Shown: one piece after another, positions 1 to 6,299 of the stretch
Layout of the letters: the number at the start of each line of letters is the position of its first letter
Numbering within the stretch: position 1 is the stretch's first letter
Source of the DNA: Candidatus Moraniibacteriota bacterium
GTDB lineage: Bacteria; Patescibacteriota; Minisyncoccia; Moranbacterales; UBA2206
Length of the DNA stretch: 6,470 nt
Reading direction: 5' to 3'
NCBI GenBank assembly: GCA_003482885.1
Contig: DMXN01000020.1
Span: 1 to 6,470 of the forward strand
Notes under the pieces: model-generated
What the model saw: the letters and a program-made list of their open reading frames with translations, nothing else
What the model was told of the DNA's origin: nothing
Databases searched by the model: none
Translations under genes and position numbers: made by a program

Positions 1-2
1 TT

Positions 3-101
3 GATTTCAAAAATTATCACGCGATTCTCCGCGCCGCGGGAATAATAAATTTGATGGCGAAAATAAAAAAGCCCGCCAAGCAGGATAAAGATAAAAAATA
101 A
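3..101 (+). CDS. C-terminal end of an unidentified protein (partial, convergent)
   Basis: Reading frame 3 is open from the window edge for 32 codons and stops at TAA (99-101). It encodes a segment containing YHAILRAAGIINLMAK and ending in the lysine-rich tail KQDKDKK. A charged, lysine-rich C-terminus followed directly by AT-rich DNA is typical of a gene end. The other two plus frames stop earlier and read poorly. Its stop faces the end of the pcm-like gene 20 bases away, so the two genes are convergent. I do not recognise the family from so short a piece. The main alternative is that this is non-coding DNA beyond the terminator of the minus-strand operon. Confidence 0.45.
   Translation, partial: DFKNYHAILRAAGIINLMAKIKKPAKQDKDKK
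61..84 (-). terminator. Intrinsic terminator of the minus-strand operon ending in pcm
   Basis: Read on the minus strand, CCTGC-TTG-GCGGG forms a five-pair stem (one G-U pair) with a three-base loop at 72-84. It is followed by C and then TTTTTTATTT (61-70). It lies about 40 bases past the pcm stop. GC-rich hairpins are otherwise rare in this AT-rich gap. It overlaps the putative 3' coding end of the convergent plus-strand gene. The stem is short, so strength is uncertain. Confidence 0.6.
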
Positions 102-122
102 AATAAAAAATATTTTTTTATT
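102..122. terminator. A/T-only palindrome between convergent gene ends, possible weak bidirectional terminator
   Basis: The bases between the plus-strand stop (101) and the pcm stop (122-124) form a near-perfect palindrome built on AAAAAATATTTTTT. It gives an A-U stem with a U-run on either strand, which is suitable for stopping both convergent transcripts. It contains no G-C pair, so the hairpin would be weak. Chance symmetry in AT-rich DNA is a fair alternative. Confidence 0.3.
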
Positions 123-742
123 CATTGATTAATAACCAACGGCACAAAAGAAAAGCCGCCGTATTCTTCTTTAATAAATTCCGTTTCATTTTTTTTCTCA
201 AGATACCAAATACTGTTTCCCGCCGGAAGAACCATTTTTCCGCCAATTTTTAATTGCTTTTTTAATTCTTCCGGAATATTTTCCGTCTCCGCTGAAACCA
301 AAATTCGATCAAATGGCGCTTCTTGCGGAAATCCCAAACTTCCGTCGCCGGAAAAAAATCGTGCCCGATTATTTTTCACATATTTGAATTTATCAACATT
401 GCGCTCGCCTATTTTTTTCAATTCTTCTTTTCTTTCTATCGCGATCACTTTCCCTTTTTCGCCAACAATATATGAAAGCAGCGCCGTCGTCCAACCGGAA
501 CCCGAACCGACATCTAAAATTTTCTGATCTTCTTGCGGATCTAGAAGTTCAAACATTAACGCTACCGTCAGTGGCTGGGAAATCGTTTGACCATAACCGA
601 TCGGCAAGGCAACATCCGCTTCCGCTTGCAATTCAAACTCCTTGGGCACGAATTCAATTCGGCTTATTTCCGAGAAAGCGTCAATAATACGATCGGTTCT
701 CAGATAACCGTCTTTGATCAAATTATTTACCAGCCTGCTCAT
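122..742 (-). CDS. pcm: Protein-L-isoaspartate O-methyltransferase
   Basis: This SAM-dependent cytosolic enzyme methylates isoaspartyl residues in aged proteins so that they can revert to aspartate. The 206-residue length is normal for the family. Visible motifs in order: IGYGQTISQP (48-57), the PCMT signature with the active-site serine at 55; the Rossmann SAM loop DVGSGSG (77-83); the acidic ribose-binding residue in AIER (E103); GDG (132-134); the motif II strand FDRILVSAE (144-152); GGKMVLPAG (167-175); and the C-terminal FVPLV (199-203). The ATG at 742 is six bases after the yjbQ stop, so the gene is the last member of the operon that begins near 3209. No Shine-Dalgarno sequence precedes it. 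The stop is TGA. The family assignment is secure. The physiological substrate in this organism is unknown. Confidence 0.95.
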   Translation of the reverse strand: MSRLVNNLIKDGYLRTDRIIDAFSEISRIEFVPKEFELQAEADVALPIGYGQTISQPLTVALMFELLDPQEDQKILDVGSGSGWTTALLSYIVGEKGKVIAIERKEELKKIGERNVDKFKYVKNNRARFFSGDGSLGFPQEAPFDRILVSAETENIPEELKKQLKIGGKMVLPAGNSIWYLEKKNETEFIKEEYGGFSFVPLVINQ

Positions 743-748
743 ACAAAT

Positions 749-1189
749 TTATAGCCCCATCACCTGTATAACAACACCCCGTGTTCTCGCGCCATCCATT
801 TCCGCCATAAAAATATTTTGTTTTTCCGTAATCATCATATGCCCTTTTTCAATCGGCACGGTTTCACTGATACCTACCAGCATTGTCTTGCAATGAGAAT
901 GACCATTACTCCGCCCATCGGACTTGTTTTTTCTGGCTAACTCAAAAAGATCATGTGAATAACGATCGTCAATCGGCGACAGTCGATGCAAAACCCGAGC
1001 GAAATCTTGAAGCAGCATCGGTTCATTATGATTGATAAAAATTCCTGCCGAAGTATGCGGAGAATAAATCAAAACCGTTCCTTCCCGCACTCCGGAATTT
1101 CCCACCACTTCTTCCACTTTTTCCGTGATATCAATCAACTCCACGCTACTCGAGCTTTTTATTTCTATTTTTTTTCGATAAACTTTCAT
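749..1189 (-). CDS. yjbQ: YjbQ/UPF0047-family protein (secondary thiamine-phosphate synthase-like)
   Basis: This 146-residue protein matches the YjbQ/UPF0047 family almost end to end. Visible family motifs are SPHTSAGIFINHNE (43-56), the histidine in DDRYSHD (H79), NGHSHCK (95-101) with its paired histidines, the SETVPIEKG segment (108-116) and QNIFMAEMDGARTRGVVIQV (124-143). The clustered histidines and polar residues form the conserved pocket of the family. E. coli YjbQ has weak thiamine-phosphate synthase activity, hence the database name, but the physiological role of the family is unsettled. No thiamine gene is visible nearby. The ATG at 1189 lies 22 bases downstream of the malic enzyme stop, the largest gap within this operon, and pcm follows six bases further on. 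No Shine-Dalgarno sequence is seen. Confidence 0.92.
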   Translation of the reverse strand: MKVYRKKIEIKSSSSVELIDITEKVEEVVGNSGVREGTVLIYSPHTSAGIFINHNEPMLLQDFARVLHRLSPIDDRYSHDLFELARKNKSDGRSNGHSHCKTMLVGISETVPIEKGHMMITEKQNIFMAEMDGARTRGVVIQVMGL

Positions 1190-1211
1190 AGTTCTACAAA
1201 ATTACAAATTA

Positions 1212-2333
<1,122 letters not shown>

Positions 2334-2338
2334 AAAAT

Positions 2339-2953
2339 TTATTTTTCCAAACTAAATTCCACCAGTGCTTTTTTGACAAATTCATCGCTCACCGCAAAAC
2401 CGGGCAAATATTCAACTTTTTCTTCATAATTGACATCGTCAAGATAAGACAATTGTACACGAAATAATTTTTCATTAAAATGAGCCCCGAAAAGCTCCTC
2501 GCTTTTTTTGGCAATTTCTTTGCAAGTGTGAAAATCTTTCATAATAAAATATAAATCGACATAATCTTTCCATTTCGCTCTTTGTCCGATTGCAAAAGCT
2601 TTCATCGCAGCCAAAGTCAGAAGATCAGGCATTTTGATTATTTTATCAAGACTCTTTTTGTATTCGATTTCATAAGTAAAATTATAAAAAGTAACTCTTA
2701 CATTATTAGCCATAAAAGTGAACTCGCCGGTTTTATTGACTATTGTTTGATTTATTCTCGTTAATCGCTCAACTTTTTGCCTCAATATTTTGTTTTTAAA
2801 TTCTTTGTAAGAAAATAAGTCAAAATCAATTGACTGTCTGTGTCCAATTTGCAACGCCACAGCCGTTCCGCCAACCAAACCAAAATTTCTATTTGCCATT
2901 TCAAGCAAAGGAAATAATTCGATTTGCTCTTTTGATAATATTTCTTTATGCAT
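2339..2953 (-). CDS. AbiEii/AbiGii-type nucleotidyltransferase (putative toxin of a TA-like pair)
   Basis: The 204-residue protein has the layout of the AbiEii (DUF1814) nucleotidyltransferases. GLVGGTAVAL (25-34) supplies the GG motif. HRQSIDFDLF (38-47) supplies the two metal-binding aspartates D43 and D45. A helix carries K118 in LAAMKAFA, followed by KWKDYVDLY (127-135), the family's conserved K/D/Y cluster. The strand where many relatives carry a third acidic residue reads VRVTFYNF (85-92) and has none. AbiEii proteins modify RNA (tRNA 3' ends in studied members) and are usually paired with a neutralising partner. Here the upstream small gene overlaps it by 8 bases, arguing for coupled translation. 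The partner is not a recognisable AbiEi, so calling this a toxin is inference. The gene is AT-rich and has no Shine-Dalgarno sequence. Confidence 0.85.
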   Translation of the reverse strand: MHKEILSKEQIELFPLLEMANRNFGLVGGTAVALQIGHRQSIDFDLFSYKEFKNKILRQKVERLTRINQTIVNKTGEFTFMANNVRVTFYNFTYEIEYKKSLDKIIKMPDLLTLAAMKAFAIGQRAKWKDYVDLYFIMKDFHTCKEIAKKSEELFGAHFNEKLFRVQLSYLDDVNYEEKVEYLPGFAVSDEFVKKALVEFSLEK

Positions 2954-3209
2954 ATTTGTTAAAATATAAATTGAAATAATATTTTACATCTAAACGATAA
3001 TTCTGCCGACCGACTTTTGACGGCTGAGATTTTTCGCGGAAAATTTTGGCGACTTTTTTGATGCCCATAATTTTTATGAGTGTTTGCACATCGTCCCAAT
3101 CGCCATAATTCAAAGTCGCCTCCACGATTGATTCGGAACCAAGCGCGTCATAATCTTTCACCCACCAAATCAAATATTTTCTTTTTTTGATAAAATCATG
3201 AATTGTCAT
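2946..3209 (-). CDS. Small DUF6922-like protein, probable partner/antitoxin of the AbiEii-like gene
   Basis: The frame is open from GTG at 3227 (93 residues), but I choose the ATG at 3209 (87 residues). A strong extended -10 box at 3218-3226 would overlap the GTG, and the transcript should start about at the ATG. The protein has a tryptophan-rich beginning (YLIWWVKDYDAL, 12-23), the segment IVEATLNYGDWDDVQTLIK (28-46) and a basic/aromatic end (YRLDVKYYFNLYFNKY, 71-86). This pattern resembles the small DUF6922-type proteins often encoded just before AbiEii-like nucleotidyltransferases in Patescibacteria; that match is from memory and unverified. The 3' end overlaps the next ATG by 8 bases. By position it would be the antitoxin or specificity partner. 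I see no clear DNA-binding domain. Confidence 0.75.
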   Translation of the reverse strand: MTIHDFIKKRKYLIWWVKDYDALGSESIVEATLNYGDWDDVQTLIKIMGIKKVAKIFREKSQPSKVGRQNYRLDVKYYFNLYFNKYA

Positions 3210-3210
3210 A

Positions 3211-3246
3211 TGCCTGAATTTTAGCACAAAACAGCCAAAAAATCAA
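3211..3246 (-). promoter_or_regulatory. Sigma70-type promoter with extended -10 for the DUF6922/AbiEii/malic enzyme operon
   Basis: On the minus strand, TTGATT (3241-3246) is followed by exactly 17 bases and then TAAAAT (3218-3223), preceded by TG one base away (TGCTAAAAT, an extended -10). Only eight bases separate the -10 box from the ATG at 3209. Transcription should therefore begin at or within a couple of bases of the start codon, giving a leaderless or nearly leaderless mRNA. The promoter sits directly behind the trxB stop. Confidence 0.65.
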
Positions 3247-3254
3247 CTTTTTTG
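3236..3254 (-). terminator. A/T hairpin directly after trxB stop, possible weak terminator
   Basis: Immediately after the trxB TAG (3255-3257) the minus strand reads CAAAAAA-GTTGA-TTTTTTG, a seven-pair stem with a five-base loop. The descending arm is itself a U-run, and further T-rich sequence follows. The stem is almost all A-U, so termination would be partial. It overlaps the -35 box of the next promoter, so some read-through from trxB into the downstream operon is likely. Confidence 0.3.
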
Positions 3255-4181
3255 CTATTTTAATTTCAACATTTTATACACCCCGTTGGCGGCAATCGCT
3301 CCTTCGGCGGCGGCGACGATAATTTGACGAAATTTATTGGATCCGTTAGTGATATCGCCGGCCGCAAATATGCCCACGATATTCGTGCTCATATCGGCGC
3401 TTACTTTAATATATTTTTGCTCATCGAGTTCCACACCGATTTTTTGCGCCAATTCCACGCCCGGCTCGCTGCCGATTTCCACAAAAACGCCATCGAGTTC
3501 CAAATAAGTTTTGTCATTATACGCTTTATCTAAAATTATTTTTTCCACTTTTTTATCGCCTTTGATTTCAATAATATTCGTATTTTTAATCGCTTCTATT
3601 TTCGGATTAGCCGCCATCTTTTCCAACCAAACCGGTTCCGCGGTAAATCTGTCGCCGCGGTAAATCAAATAAACCTTGGAGGCGAAGTCCGTAAGATTCA
3701 AAGCGACTGTCACCGCGGCGTTGCCTCCGCCAACCACGCAAACCGTTTTATTTTTGAAAAACATCGCGTCGCAAGTGGCGCAATAAGAAACGCCTTTTCC
3801 GATAAATTCTTTCTCGCCGGGAATATTCATCCGCCGATATTCCGTTCCCATCGCCATAATCACCGTATGGGTTTTATAAACATTTTTTGCCGTTGTGATT
3901 TCAAAAATACTCTCCTCGTTTTTTTTGATCGAAGCGATTGACTCGTTTTGCGGCGCAACTCCCAAGCTTTTAGCATGCTCGACAAAACGGGAAAGCAGAT
4001 TGAAGCCGGAAACGGAAATATCGCCCGGCCAATTTTCAATACTGCGAATTTCATTCACTTGTCCGCCGATAGCCACGCCCAAAAGCAAATGATTCAATTT
4101 ATACCGCGAAGCGTAAATTGAAGCAGCCAGCCCCGCCGGTCCTGCGCCAATGATTATCAAATCGTAAATTTCGTTTGTCAT
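3255..4181 (-). CDS. trxB: Thioredoxin-disulfide reductase, with altered NADPH 2'-phosphate motif
   Basis: This is a 308-residue FAD flavoprotein of the low-molecular-weight thioredoxin reductase family, which passes electrons from a nicotinamide nucleotide to thioredoxin. Visible: FAD loop GAGPAG (12-17); GGQV (39-42) and ENWPG (49-53); redox motif CATCD (Cys134, Cys137) in the nucleotide domain; second Rossmann loop GGGNAA (151-156); and AAGDI (273-277) with the FAD-closing FRQIIVAAAEGAIAA (284-298). Where classical enzymes have HRRxxxR to grip the 2'-phosphate of NADPH, this one reads YRGDRFT (174-180). Two of the three arginines are lost, so NADH or another donor may be used. The ATG at 4181 is eight bases after the ilvA stop, so trxB is the third gene of the ridA-ilvA operon. 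No thioredoxin gene lies in the window. No Shine-Dalgarno sequence is seen. Confidence 0.94.
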   Translation of the reverse strand: MTNEIYDLIIIGAGPAGLAASIYASRYKLNHLLLGVAIGGQVNEIRSIENWPGDISVSGFNLLSRFVEHAKSLGVAPQNESIASIKKNEESIFEITTAKNVYKTHTVIMAMGTEYRRMNIPGEKEFIGKGVSYCATCDAMFFKNKTVCVVGGGNAAVTVALNLTDFASKVYLIYRGDRFTAEPVWLEKMAANPKIEAIKNTNIIEIKGDKKVEKIILDKAYNDKTYLELDGVFVEIGSEPGVELAQKIGVELDEQKYIKVSADMSTNIVGIFAAGDITNGSNKFRQIIVAAAEGAIAANGVYKMLKLK

Positions 4182-4189
4182 AATGGTTT

Positions 4190-5440
4190 TTAAAGAATAA
4201 ATTTTAATAATGAATTTTTCCTGTCGATAATCTGATATTTCAAACCACTCTTATCCATTCTTTTCAACAACGGCTGAAAATCTTCTTTATTTAAAAGTTC
4301 AATGCCAACCAATGTCGGACCGGTCTCACGATTATTCTTCTTAAAATAATCAAATAAAACAATGTCGTCATTGGGACCGAGAACTTCATTTAAATACTTT
4401 CTCAATGCTCCGGCTTTTTGAAAAAATTCTATAATAAAATAATGTTTCAAGCCCTGATAAATCAAACTCCTATCAATAATTTCCGGATACCTGCCGATAT
4501 CATTATTACCTCCACTGATAATACAAACTACCGTTTTATTTTTAATTTTGTTTCTCAATTTTTCCAACACGGCTACGGAAAGCGCGCCAGCCGGTTCCGT
4601 AATTATTCCGTTATTTTGGTATAAAGAAACCATTTCTTGGCAAACCCTACCTTCTGGAACCAGCAAAATTTCATCAACAAATTTTTTAGAAATTTCAAAT
4701 CCCAATTTTCCAACTGTTTTAACTGCTGTACCATCCACGAATTTATCAATATGTTTAAGCGTTACTATCTTCTTTGCTTTAAATGATTCAAGCATAGAAG
4801 GCGTTCCTTCAGGTTCAACTCCAATTATTTTTATTTTTGGATTTTTGTTTTTAGCATAAATACTCAAACCGGAAATTAATCCGCCGCCACCGATTGGAAC
4901 GGCAATATAATCCGGCATCTCAACCGCTTGTTTAAAAATTTCCAAACCGATTGTACCCTGTCCGGAAATCACATCCGCATCGTCAAAAGGATGAATAAAA
5001 ACCGACTTGTTTTTTTTGCAAAATTTTTCAGCTTCGCAACAAACCTCATCAAAAGTATCGCCCACTATGATAATATTTATCCATTTGCCGCCAAATCTCT
5101 TTACTCTTTCTATTTTCTGATTGGGAGTATTCAGAGGCATAAAAATATTTCCTTTTATTTTCAATTTGTTGCAACTGAAAGCAACTCCTTGAGCATGATT
5201 TCCCGCACTTGCGCAAACAACACCGCACTTTCTTTCTTCATCTGAAAGCAATAATATTTTATTGTAAGCGCCTCTGATTTTATATGATCTGATTGTCTGC
5301 AAATCCTCTCTTTTCAGATAAATTTTTGCTTGAAACTTTCTTGATAGTCCTTCGTTAAATTGCAACGGAGTTTCAACAACCGTATTCTTAATACGGTCAT
5401 ACGCTTCTTGAATTGATTTGCTATTGATATTTATCAACAT
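4190..5440 (-). CDS. ilvA: Threonine ammonia-lyase (threonine deaminase) with C-terminal ACT-like domain
   Basis: This PLP enzyme converts threonine to 2-oxobutyrate and ammonia through an enamine intermediate. The fold II PLP domain shows TPLQF (24-28), REDLQTIRSYKIRGA with Schiff-base Lys54, SAGNHAQG (78-85), phosphate-binding GGGGL (184-188), EPAGA (282-286) and SGGNN (309-313). Residues about 330-404 (YFIIEFFQKAGALRKYL, then TGPTLVGIELL) form one ACT-like regulatory domain. The 416-residue length matches the single-domain Bacillus-type biosynthetic form rather than the shorter catabolic TdcB or the longer enteric IlvA. Such a domain normally senses isoleucine/valine, but no other branched-chain gene is visible. 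The ATG at 5440 lies five bases after the ridA stop, and trxB follows eight bases after its own stop. By eye the DNA is more AT-rich than trxB. No ribosome binding site is seen. Confidence 0.95.
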   Translation of the reverse strand: MLININSKSIQEAYDRIKNTVVETPLQFNEGLSRKFQAKIYLKREDLQTIRSYKIRGAYNKILLLSDEERKCGVVCASAGNHAQGVAFSCNKLKIKGNIFMPLNTPNQKIERVKRFGGKWINIIIVGDTFDEVCCEAEKFCKKNKSVFIHPFDDADVISGQGTIGLEIFKQAVEMPDYIAVPIGGGGLISGLSIYAKNKNPKIKIIGVEPEGTPSMLESFKAKKIVTLKHIDKFVDGTAVKTVGKLGFEISKKFVDEILLVPEGRVCQEMVSLYQNNGIITEPAGALSVAVLEKLRNKIKNKTVVCIISGGNNDIGRYPEIIDRSLIYQGLKHYFIIEFFQKAGALRKYLNEVLGPNDDIVLFDYFKKNNRETGPTLVGIELLNKEDFQPLLKRMDKSGLKYQIIDRKNSLLKFIL

Positions 5441-5445
5441 ATAAT

Positions 5446-5826
5446 TTATTCTTTATGAGCAATACAAGTTATTTCTATTAAAGCATTTTTAGGCAATCGT
5501 GAAACTTCAACAGTAGCTCTGGCGGGATGAGCTTGAAAAATGAAATATTTTCCATACACATCATTCATTATAGAAAAATCTTCCATATTAGCAAGATACA
5601 CTTCAGTTTTAACGACATTTTCCAACGCAAAACCGGCTTCTTGTAAAATTGCTTTCAAATTTTTTATAACTCTTTCCGTTTGCTTTTCGATTCCTCCTTT
5701 GATTATTTCTCCTGTTTTAGGATCAATTGAAATTTGTCCGGAACAAAAAATAAAATCACCTGCAATTATCGCTTGCGAATATGGACCGATAGCCTGCGGA
5801 GCTAGTTTTGTTTTAATAGCCCTCAT
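5446..5826 (-). CDS. ridA: RidA family 2-iminobutanoate/2-iminopropanoate deaminase
   Basis: This small cytosolic enzyme of the YjgF/YER057c/UK114 family, trimeric in studied members, hydrolyses reactive enamines/imines made by PLP dehydratases such as IlvA. I choose the ATG at 5826 (126 residues, the normal family length) rather than the one at 5889. The longer form adds 21 residues, atypical for the family, and would run through the promoter. Visible: APQAIGPYSQA (9-19) with Tyr16; FCSGQ (27-31); DPKTGEI (35-41); NLKAILQEAG (56-65) with VVKTEVYL (71-78); and substrate-binding Arg103 in HPARATVEV (100-108), with Glu118 in IEITCIA. The pairing with ilvA, five bases downstream, matches the known chemistry exactly. 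The predicted transcript start lies within a few bases of the ATG, and no Shine-Dalgarno sequence exists. Confidence 0.94.
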   Translation of the reverse strand: MRAIKTKLAPQAIGPYSQAIIAGDFIFCSGQISIDPKTGEIIKGGIEKQTERVIKNLKAILQEAGFALENVVKTEVYLANMEDFSIMNDVYGKYFIFQAHPARATVEVSRLPKNALIEITCIAHKE

Positions 5827-5835
5827 ATTTTGTTT

Positions 5836-5864
5836 ATCATAATGATTATTTAAAATTTTAACAA
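5836..5864 (-). promoter_or_regulatory. Sigma70-type promoter of the ridA-ilvA-trxB operon
   Basis: On the minus strand TTGTTA (5859-5864, four of six consensus bases) is followed by 17 bases and TATGAT (5836-5841, five of six). Nine bases (AAACAAAAT) separate the -10 box from the ridA ATG at 5826, so the transcript should start on or next to the start codon. This parallels the promoter at 3211-3246. Confidence 0.6.
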
Positions 5865-5868
5865 TAAA

Positions 5869-5908
5869 TAGTATACTCACGATTAGCATACTCTAGAGTA
5901 TACTAATC
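5869..5908. promoter_or_regulatory. Operator-like array: three TAGYATACTC elements including a 28-base palindrome
   Basis: TAGTATACTC (5869-5878) and TAGCATACTC (5884-5893) are direct repeats 15 bases apart. GAGTATACTA (5896-5905) is the inverted copy. The second and third form the core of a palindrome at 5881-5908 with outer arms GATTAG and CTAATC and centre ATACTCTAGAGTAT. Only one base pair breaks the symmetry. The first copy ends four bases upstream of the ridA -35 box. No U-tract follows on either strand, so this is a better candidate for a dimeric regulator's binding site than for a terminator. The regulator is not in the window, and I do not recognise the motif. Confidence 0.6.
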
Positions 5909-5970
5909 AATCGATAGCTGTTTTTAGTCTGAAACAAGCCGAATTATTGCCTACATGGCTTCTATATTTT

Positions 5971-6294
5971 TTACTTTTTATTCTGATTTAAAACCTCTCC
6001 CGCTGTTTTCAAAATACTTTCAATATTTTGCGCATCGCCGGTTTTTTCAAGATTATTTCCGCCGTTTAAAAGTTCTTGATATGGACTGATTATATTTTTA
6101 ACAAGCGGCGGCAGGTATATAATGCTGATAATTATTGGAACGATAATCAAAAGAAAATAAATTACGCTTAACACTTTTTGAAAAGCGACATATCGACTGA
6201 TTTTCCGCGACATTTGATGAATTTCTTTCGTCAACCGCAAATTTTCTTCCAAAAGATTTTTAACTTCCAAATCTTTTAAATTATTTTCTTCCAT
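5971..6294 (-). CDS. Small single-pass membrane protein with N-terminal coiled coil, unknown function
   Basis: The 107-residue protein has three parts. A charged N-terminal helix rich in leucine, glutamate and lysine (about 5-35) has coiled-coil spacing. A long hydrophobic segment, about 41-64 (VLSVIYFLLIIVPIIISIIY then LPPLV), is clearly membrane-spanning. A polar tail of about 40 residues contains NGGNN (77-81). There is no signal-peptidase site or lipobox. The positive charges just before the segment (RKISR, 30-34) suggest a cytoplasmic N-terminus. Its ATG at 6294 is five bases past the stop of the upstream gene, so the two are probably cotranscribed. A 144-base gap and a separate promoter divide it from ridA. 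I do not recognise a family. Such small membrane proteins often assist an envelope complex, but nothing here names one. Confidence 0.8.
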   Translation of the reverse strand: MEENNLKDLEVKNLLEENLRLTKEIHQMSRKISRYVAFQKVLSVIYFLLIIVPIIISIIYLPPLVKNIISPYQELLNGGNNLEKTGDAQNIESILKTAGEVLNQNKK

Positions 6295-6299
6295 ATGTT

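Noticed and set aside
4548..4859. 103-codon plus-strand open frame inside ilvA
   Set aside because: It lies wholly opposite a secure coding gene, has no recognisable motif and reflects AT-rich shadow coding.
5827..5889. N-terminal extension of ridA (hydrophobic MLIVSILFIVKIL) that could look like a signal peptide
   Set aside because: It lies across the promoter and -10 box, makes the protein longer than the usual 124-131 residues, and RidA proteins are cytosolic. The ATG at 5826 fits the family start.
5881..5908. 28-base palindrome as an intrinsic terminator
   Set aside because: The minus-strand transcript could fold it, but GTGAGTATAC follows rather than a U-run. The third element copy and its position next to the -35 box fit an operator better.
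5936..5961. Hairpin AAGCC/GGCTT after the membrane protein gene as a terminator
   Set aside because: It has only five pairs with a 16-base loop, and no U-tract follows on the minus strand. The T-rich stretch lies on the plus side, where no gene precedes it.
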